A DNA stretch of 6,342 nt from Patescibacteria group bacterium (GTDB taxonomy: Bacteria > Patescibacteriota > Minisyncoccia > UBA9983): assembly GCA_018901555.1 (NCBI GenBank), contig JAHIER010000019.1:1-6342 (forward strand), given 5' to 3'. Positions within the stretch are counted from its first letter, which is position 1. Each line of letters begins with the position of its first letter. Position numbers and translations under genes: made by a program. The notes beneath the pieces are model-generated. The model saw only the letters and a list, made by a program, of their open reading frames with translations. It had not been told where the DNA came from and made no database searches. Shown in pieces: positions 1 through 4,168 of this stretch.

Positions 1-2118
1 CTTAATGCTTTAACGGGTAAGGGAGTTCATATTGTTACAGTTAATGATTATCTTTCCAGAAGAGATGCTGTTTGGATGGGACAAATATATTTGGCGCTGG
101 GTTTGTCAGTGGGATGCATTAATCATGAAGCAAGTTATTTATATGATCTGTCGCATAAACATCCGATGTTGAACGAAAAAACATCGGATGTTGAATCGGA
201 TGTTGAATTAGATAAAGCCAGAGACGAACTAGGAAGTTTTAAAGTTGTTCACGATTTTTTAAAACCTTGCACAAGAAAAGAAGCTTATGGGGCGGATATT
301 ACTTATGGCACTAATAATGAATTTGGTTTTGATTATTTAAGAGACAATCTTGCTTATGATATTTCTCAAATTTCTCAAGTCAATCATTATTACACAATTG
401 TTGACGAGATTGATTCTATTTTAATTGATGAAGCGAGAACTCCTTTAATTATTTCTGCGCCAGCGGAAGAGTCTTCTGATTTTTATATTACTTTTAATAA
501 AATCGCTGAGAAATTAGAAAAAGAAAAAGATTATACTGTTGATGAAAAATTTAAATCCGTTTCTTTAACAGAAGAAGGCATTGAAAAATCTGAAAAACTT
601 TTAGGCGTTAAAGATATTTATACAGAGAAGGGAATAAAATATGTTCATCATCTTGAAACTGCGGTTAGGGCCAAGGCTCTTTTTAAGCGCGACAAAGATT
701 ATGTAGTTAAAGATAACCAGATTATTATTGTTGATGAATTTACAGGACGATTAATGCCCGGCAGACGATGGTCAGAAGGTCTTCATCAGGCCATTGAAGC
801 TAAAGAAGGAGTTTCTATACAAAAAGAATCAAGAACAGTAGCCAGCATTACTTTTCAGAATTATTTTAAAATGTATGAAAAATTAAGCGGTATGACTGGC
901 ACAGCTTTAACTTCAGCTGAAGAATTTTATAAAGTTTATCATTTGGAAACAGATGTTATCCCGACCAATAGGCCATTGGCGAGAAAAGATCTGCCAGACC
1001 TAGTTTTTCAGAGCGAAAACGGCAAATTCAATGCAGTTATTGATAAAATCAAGGAGTTAAATCAAAAAGGCCAGCCAGTTCTAGTTGGCACTGTTTCTAT
1101 TGAAAAAAATGAATATCTTTCTGCCTTGTTGAAAAAAGAAGGCATAGCTCATAAAGTTTTGAATGCTAAACACCATGAAGAGGAAGGCGAGATTATTGCT
1201 CAAGCTGGCAGTGATAATAGGGTGACTATTGCTACTAATATGGCTGGCCGAGGGGTTGACATTGTTCTTGGTGGAAATCCGCCTTCTTCTGGCGCAGCGG
1301 AAAAAATTCGTGGAGTCGGCGGTCTTTTTGTTCTTGGCACAGAACGGCACGAGGCGCGTAGAATTGATAATCAATTGAGAGGCCGTTCTGGCAGGCAGGG
1401 TGATCCCGGCGAAACTCAATTTTTTGTTTCTTTGGAAGATGATTTGATGAGAGTTTTTGGTCCGGACCGCATCAAAAATATGATGGGCAAGTTCGGTATT
1501 CCTGAAGATCAGCCGATTGAAAATAAAATGGTTAGCCGGGCCATTGAATCAGCGCAGGAGAAAATAGAAGGATTTAATTTTGACGCGCGCAAGCATATTT
1601 TGGATTACGATGATGTTATGAATCATCAAAGAAATATTATTTATAAAAGAAGGCGAGAAATTTTGTCAGGAGACAATAATTATATAAAAGAAAACTTATA
1701 TAAAATTTATGAAGAACATGGAATCGCGGTTGATGATCTTGAAAAAAGAAAAGAAGAATTAGGAGATGAAAATTTTTTTAAGGCGCAGAGAGCGTTGATG
1801 CTTCAAGCAATTGATTTGCATTGGATGCAGCATCTGGAAGTTATCGATTATTTGCGTTCATCAGTGCGATTGCGCGCTTATGGTCAGCGTGATCCTTTAG
1901 TAGAATATAAAAATGAAGCATTAAGAATGTTTAGGCAATTAGAACATACAATTAATAATACAATTATTAATATGGCGTTGAGAATTGGAGTTCAGTCAGT
2001 CCAGCAAAATGTTGAACACCGGGTGTCTAATAGTAACAAGAGAGCAAGGATTGGAAGAAATGATCCTTGCCCGTGCGGTTCCGGCAAGAAATATAAGAAA
2101 TGTTGTGGTAATAAATAA
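1..2118 (+). CDS. secA: Protein translocase subunit SecA (5'-truncated by window edge)
   Basis: SecA is the cytoplasmic ATPase that drives unfolded preproteins through the SecYEG channel. The frame is open from base 1 (NALTGKGVHIVTVNDYLSRR), so the ATG at 76 is internal. By comparison with E. coli SecA about 118 N-terminal residues, including Walker A, lie upstream. Visible in order: Walker B VDEIDS (from 400) followed by ILIDEARTPLIIS; FTGRLMPGRRWSEG (from about 739); NBD2 motifs GRGVDIVLGGNPP (from 1246) and QLRGRSGRQGDPG (1372-1410); the scaffold region with LDYDDVMNHQR (about 1600); the two-helix-finger region with DLHWMQHL and SVRLRAYGQRDPLVEY (about 1792-1910); and a C-terminal SEC-C zinc motif CPCGSGKKYKKCC (2068-2106). 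Two oddities: an extra acidic peptide encoded by a palindrome at 158-207 in NBD1, and an unusually short helical-wing region (about 1668-1790). The HicB gene follows after 19 nt. Identity is certain; the start is not visible. Confidence 0.98.
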   Translation, partial: LNALTGKGVHIVTVNDYLSRRDAVWMGQIYLALGLSVGCINHEASYLYDLSHKHPMLNEKTSDVESDVELDKARDELGSFKVVHDFLKPCTRKEAYGADITYGTNNEFGFDYLRDNLAYDISQISQVNHYYTIVDEIDSILIDEARTPLIISAPAEESSDFYITFNKIAEKLEKEKDYTVDEKFKSVSLTEEGIEKSEKLLGVKDIYTEKGIKYVHHLETAVRAKALFKRDKDYVVKDNQIIIVDEFTGRLMPGRRWSEGLHQAIEAKEGVSIQKESRTVASITFQNYFKMYEKLSGMTGTALTSAEEFYKVYHLETDVIPTNRPLARKDLPDLVFQSENGKFNAVIDKIKELNQKGQPVLVGTVSIEKNEYLSALLKKEGIAHKVLNAKHHEEEGEIIAQAGSDNRVTIATNMAGRGVDIVLGGNPPSSGAAEKIRGVGGLFVLGTERHEARRIDNQLRGRSGRQGDPGETQFFVSLEDDLMRVFGPDRIKNMMGKFGIPEDQPIENKMVSRAIESAQEKIEGFNFDARKHILDYDDVMNHQRNIIYKRRREILSGDNNYIKENLYKIYEEHGIAVDDLEKRKEELGDENFFKAQRALMLQAIDLHWMQHLEVIDYLRSSVRLRAYGQRDPLVEYKNEALRMFRQLEHTINNTIINMALRIGVQSVQQNVEHRVSNSNKRARIGRNDPCPCGSGKKYKKCCGNK
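158..192. repeat. Perfect 13-bp inverted repeat inside secA
   Basis: The arm aacatccgatgtt (158-170) is the exact reverse complement of aacatcggatgtt (180-192), with a 9-nt spacer. Each arm is itself nearly palindromic (AACATC-N-GATGTT), so the structure is nested. It encodes about HPMLNEKTSDV between YLYDLSHK and the conserved RDELGSFKVV, where SecA proteins I know run on with only a short linker. I read it as an in-frame insertion, but the ancestral sequence is not available here. Confidence 0.85.
184..207 (+). repeat. Tandem 12-nt duplication (SDVE SDVE) at the edge of the secA palindrome
   Basis: The 12-mer tcggatgttgaa occurs twice in a row (184-195 and 196-207), encoding SDVE twice. 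The first copy overlaps the right arm of the inverted repeat ending at 192. The length is a multiple of three, so the frame is kept. Replication slippage or a duplication formed on insertion of the palindrome would both explain it. Confidence 0.8.
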
Positions 2119-2120
2119 TT

Positions 2121-2137
2121 AATGATAATATATAAAT
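2121..2137 (+). promoter_or_regulatory. AT-rich start region of hicB, possible -10 element
   Basis: The 19-nt gap between the secA stop and the hicB ATG contains GATAAT (2124-2129) and TATAAA (2131-2136) but no Shine-Dalgarno sequence. It could be a -10 box for a nearly leaderless hicBA transcript. No convincing -35 hexamer is visible, so read-through from secA is equally possible. Confidence 0.25.
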
Positions 2138-2383
2138 ATGTTAAGCGAATTTTTGTCAAAAAAATTAAAAAATGCGCAATATAAATTACTTAAAGATGGC
2201 AGTTATTTTGGAGAGATTTCAGGATTAAGAGGAGTATGGGCTAATGCTAAAAATCTTGAAGATTGCCGAAAAGAGCTTCAGGAGGTTTTGGAGGATTGGC
2301 TTGTTTTGAAAGTAAGAAACAAAGAAAAAATACCTGGATTTACAATAAAAATTGACAGACGTCAGTTGGTTAAACATGCCTAA
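2138..2383 (+). CDS. hicB: HicB-family antitoxin (UPF0150-like)
   Basis: This small protein of 81 residues has the HicB/UPF0150 partial RNase H-like fold signature: a central xxDGSYFGEISGLRGVWANAKNLEDC strand-turn-helix region, here KDGSYFGEISGLRG (about residues 20-33), followed by an amphipathic helix with ELQEVLEDWLVLK. HicB proteins bind and neutralise the HicA mRNA interferase. At 81 residues it has room for the antitoxin domain but no clear C-terminal ribbon-helix-helix or HTH DNA-binding domain, so autoregulation of the kind seen in longer HicB proteins is not evident. The toxin gene follows with an 8-nt overlap, which supports translational coupling. The start at 2138 gives the full domain; no Shine-Dalgarno sequence precedes it. 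Confidence 0.85.
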   Translation: MLSEFLSKKLKNAQYKLLKDGSYFGEISGLRGVWANAKNLEDCRKELQEVLEDWLVLKVRNKEKIPGFTIKIDRRQLVKHA

Positions 2384-2588
2384 GAATATTTCTTGGAGAA
2401 ATTTAGTTAAGAAATTTCGCAATTTAGGATTTGACGGTCCTTATTCAGGTGGCCGTCATTTATTTATGGTGAAAGGAAATTTGAAAATCCGTATTCCTAA
2501 TCCTCATCGTGGTGATATTTCTAGACATCTTATTTCAGAAATCTTGCGCCAAGCAGGCATATTTTCTGGGGATTGGGATAATGCATAA
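2376..2588 (+). CDS. hicA: HicA-family mRNA interferase toxin
   Basis: The protein has 70 residues from the ATG at 2376. HicA toxins have a double-stranded-RNA-binding-like fold and cleave mRNA, with a catalytic histidine on the second strand. The family pattern is clear: an N-terminal helix with LVKKFRNLGF, then GGRHLFM carrying the expected catalytic His28, then a basic strand with IRIPNPHRGDISRHLISEILRQAGI, matching the usual P-H-x-G-x(n)-L-x-x-I-L-x-x-A-G-I ending. An upstream ATG at 2352 is in frame but would add eight residues inside the antitoxin gene; 2376 fits HicA N termini and the common short antitoxin-toxin overlap. The antitoxin-first order is the reverse of the E. coli hicAB arrangement but is frequent in bacteria. 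The protein looks intact and potentially active. Confidence 0.9.
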   Translation: MPKNISWRNLVKKFRNLGFDGPYSGGRHLFMVKGNLKIRIPNPHRGDISRHLISEILRQAGIFSGDWDNA

Positions 2589-2610
2589 ATCGTAAATATG
2601 ACGATTTTTT
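2587..2610 (+). terminator. Weak intrinsic-terminator-like hairpin after hicA
   Basis: Arms aaatcgt (2587-2593) and acgattt (2601-2607) are perfectly complementary with a 7-nt loop and run into six T (2605-2610). The stem is short and poor in GC, so termination would be weak. The position, starting within the hicA stop codon and ahead of gatB, is right. Confidence 0.4.
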
Positions 2611-2612
2611 GT

Positions 2613-2618
2613 TAAAAT
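2613..2618 (+). promoter_or_regulatory. Possible -10 box directly upstream of gatB
   Basis: TAAAAT lies 6 nt before the gatB ATG at 2625. A -10 element so close would place transcription initiation at or near the start codon, giving a leaderless mRNA. This is consistent with the absence of a Shine-Dalgarno sequence. No clear -35 element is seen, and the call rests on one AT-rich hexamer in AT-rich DNA. Confidence 0.3.
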
Positions 2619-2624
2619 AAGATT

Positions 2625-4073
2625 ATGAAATATAAACCGACTATTGGATTGGAAATACATGCAGAGTTGAAAACCAAAACTAAGATGTTTTGCGATTCCT
2701 TGAATGATTCTGATGAAAAGAAGCCAAATGTAAATGTTTGTCCGATTTGCATGGCGCATCCAGGCACTCTGCCGGTTATTAATAAAGAAGCAGTTAGAAA
2801 AGTTTTAATAACGGGCAAGGCCTTGAATGGGAAGTTATCAGACTATTCAAGATTTGACCGCAAAAATTATTTTTATCCAGACTTGCCTAAAGGATATCAA
2901 ATTTCTCAATACAAATATCCTTTAGTAGAAGGAGGGGACTTAAATGGAGTAAAAATTACAAGAATTCATTTAGAAGAAGACACAGGAAGATTAATTCATG
3001 GCAAAGAGGGAAGTTTGGTTGATTTTAATCGCGCTGGAGTTCCTTTGATGGAATTGGTAACAGAACCTGATATTAAATCTGGAGAGCAGGCCAGTAAATT
3101 TGCCAAAGAACTGCAATTAATTTTGCGTTATTTGGATGTTTCTGATGCTGATATGGAAAAAGGACAGATGCGCGTTGAGGCAAATATTTCATTAAAACCG
3201 ACTTACGATGTCGGTGAAGCAAACGACATCGTAAGTCGGTTGTTAGGAACTAAGGTTGAAATAAAAAATCTAAATTCTTTTAAAGCTGTAGAGCAAGCTA
3301 TAAATTATGAAATTGAAAGACAAACGGAAATTTTGGATGAAGGTGGAAAGATAATTCAGGAGACCAGAGGTTGGAATGAAAACAAGGGCATAACTTTTTC
3401 TCAAAGAGAAAAAGAAGAATCCCATGACTATAGATATTTTCCAGAGCCGGACTTACCGTCCTTGGATTTAAGGAAACTTAGTTTCCAGCTGGAAACTAAG
3501 TTTCCGAGCGTTGAACTTCCACAGCAGAAAAGAGAAAGATTTAAAAAAGAATATAAATTAAAAGATGAGCAAATAGAAATAATTATCCAGAATAAAAAAG
3601 GCGCAGAATTTTTTGAAGAAATTGTTTCTGACTTGGGGGTGAAACCCCCAAGTGGCGATTTTATCGCTTTAGTTGCTAATTATTTTATTTCAGACTTGCA
3701 GGGAATCATGAAAGAAAAATTGTTTACTTTTGACGAATTATTATTAACTCCGGAAAATTTTGCCGAATTAATTTCCATGATTTCTAAAAACGAGATTACT
3801 TCCCGGGTTGCCAAGGATGTTTTGCGTATAATGATAGAAAAAGGAGGGGAGCCGTCCAAAATTATAGAAGACCTTGGATTAAGGCAAATTAGCGATGAAT
3901 CAGCTATAAATAAATTAGCAGAAAAAATAATTAAGGAAAATCCGATTGTGATTGAAGATTATAAAAAAGGCAAGGAAACCGCTATGCAATTTTTAGTTGG
4001 CCAAGGCATGAAAGAAACTAAAGGCAGTATTAATCCAGAATCTTTAAAAATTGCCATAAAACAACGAATTTAA
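2625..4073 (+). CDS. gatB: Asp-tRNA(Asn)/Glu-tRNA(Gln) amidotransferase subunit B
   Basis: GatB is the tRNA-binding and kinase-like subunit of GatCAB. It phosphorylates Glu or Asp on mischarged tRNA(Gln) or tRNA(Asn), which is then amidated with ammonia released by GatA. The protein has 482 residues, close to the family length of about 475-480. The N terminus PTIGLEIHAEL (residues 5-15) carries the GLEIH signature, followed by CPICMAHPGTLP, FYPDLPKGYQISQY, DFNRAGVPLMELVTEPD (133-149), GTKVEIKNLNSFKAVEQAI, and YRYFPEPDLP. The C-terminal YqeY/GatB domain is complete and ends with GKETAMQFLVGQGMKETKG. gatA and gatC are not in the window. Three perfect palindromes lie inside the gene (about residues 191-206, 283-294 and 336-343); all keep the frame and the first and third appear to add peptide. 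There is no Shine-Dalgarno sequence. Function is very likely retained. Confidence 0.98.
   Translation: MKYKPTIGLEIHAELKTKTKMFCDSLNDSDEKKPNVNVCPICMAHPGTLPVINKEAVRKVLITGKALNGKLSDYSRFDRKNYFYPDLPKGYQISQYKYPLVEGGDLNGVKITRIHLEEDTGRLIHGKEGSLVDFNRAGVPLMELVTEPDIKSGEQASKFAKELQLILRYLDVSDADMEKGQMRVEANISLKPTYDVGEANDIVSRLLGTKVEIKNLNSFKAVEQAINYEIERQTEILDEGGKIIQETRGWNENKGITFSQREKEESHDYRYFPEPDLPSLDLRKLSFQLETKFPSVELPQQKRERFKKEYKLKDEQIEIIIQNKKGAEFFEEIVSDLGVKPPSGDFIALVANYFISDLQGIMKEKLFTFDELLLTPENFAELISMISKNEITSRVAKDVLRIMIEKGGEPSKIIEDLGLRQISDESAINKLAEKIIKENPIVIEDYKKGKETAMQFLVGQGMKETKGSINPESLKIAIKQRI
3196..3241. repeat. Perfect 18-bp inverted repeat inside gatB (longest stem in the window)
   Basis: The arm aaccgacttacgatgtcg (3196-3213) pairs perfectly with 3224-3241, with a 10-nt loop. 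It encodes residues 191-206 (KPTYDVGEANDIVSRL), directly before the conserved GTKVEIKN motif, where the GatB sequences I know have only a short turn. A net gain of about eight residues is my estimate from memory of the family. The stem is far longer than expected by chance. Confidence 0.93.
3472..3505. repeat. Perfect 34-nt palindrome inside gatB
   Basis: Arms ggaaacttagtttcc (3472-3486) and ggaaactaagtttcc (3491-3505) flank a self-complementary AGCT, so all 34 bases form a perfect palindrome. Each arm is itself a small hairpin (GGAAAC-3 nt-GTTTCC). It encodes about residues 283-294 (RKLSFQLETKFP), just after the FPEPDLP motif. Here I cannot see a clear net length gain relative to GatB proteins I know, so insertion versus replacement is open. 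Confidence 0.93.
3631..3653. repeat. Perfect 10-bp inverted repeat with triloop inside gatB
   Basis: Arms acttgggggt (3631-3640) and acccccaagt (3644-3653) pair perfectly around a GAA triloop. The G5/C5 core is unusual in this AT-rich gene. It encodes LGVKPPSG (about residues 336-343) between EEIVSDL and DFIALVANYF, at the hinge towards the C-terminal domain, where it looks like a short inserted peptide. Confidence 0.88.
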
Positions 4074-4101
4074 TGGATATCTCGTCATCACGAGATATCC
4101 A
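4074..4101. repeat. Perfect 12-bp inverted repeat immediately after the gatB stop
   Basis: Arms tggatatctcgt (4074-4085) and acgagatatcca (4090-4101) pair perfectly around CATC. The stem begins at the base after the TAA. It may act as a transcript-end hairpin for gatB, but no T-run follows directly; the nearest is six T at 4129-4134. Its build (12-bp stem, 4-nt loop) matches the palindromes inside the genes, so it may be a member of that family in a non-coding site. Confidence 0.85.
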
Positions 4102-4108
4102 CAGTTAT

Positions 4109-4116
4109 GGGGGGGG
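4109..4116 (+). repeat. Homopolymeric G8 tract upstream of the surface-protein gene
   Basis: Eight consecutive G residues stand 37 nt before the ATG at 4154 in AT-rich DNA. Such tracts can vary in length by slipped-strand mispairing. Whether this one affects expression of the downstream gene is unknown. Confidence 0.6.
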
Positions 4117-4122
4117 TAATAA

Positions 4123-4168
4123 TTCCTCTTTTTTGTTATTATAAAGATAATAAATGACAAAAGAGGAA
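4123..4168 (+). promoter_or_regulatory. Start region of the surface-protein gene, with long imperfect hairpin
   Basis: Arms ttcctctttt (4123-4132) and aaaagaggaa (4159-4168) are perfectly complementary, and inside them ttattat (4136-4142) pairs with ataataa (4147-4153) around AAAG. The ATG at 4154 lies within the structure. The same stretch contains -10-like sequences (TATTAT at 4137-4142, GATAAT at 4146-4151) and no Shine-Dalgarno sequence. It could be a promoter giving a near-leaderless mRNA, or a translation-limiting hairpin on a longer transcript; I cannot choose between them. Confidence 0.3.

Noticed and set aside
76..78. ATG at 76 as the secA start
   Set aside because: The frame continues upstream to base 1 with conserved SecA sequence (TGKGVHIVTVNDYLSRR), so this Met is internal.
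1081..1419. Open frame on the minus strand inside secA
   Set aside because: It lies wholly opposite conserved SecA NBD2 motifs, has no recognisable domain and reads as low-complexity antisense translation.
2352..2375. Longer HicA start at 2352
   Set aside because: It would add eight residues not seen in HicA proteins and increase the overlap with hicB; the ATG at 2376 starts exactly at the family N terminus.
2225..2818. Several minus-strand open frames across hicBA and the start of gatB
   Set aside because: They overlap well-supported plus-strand genes and give hydrophobic, family-less translations typical of antisense of AT-rich genes.
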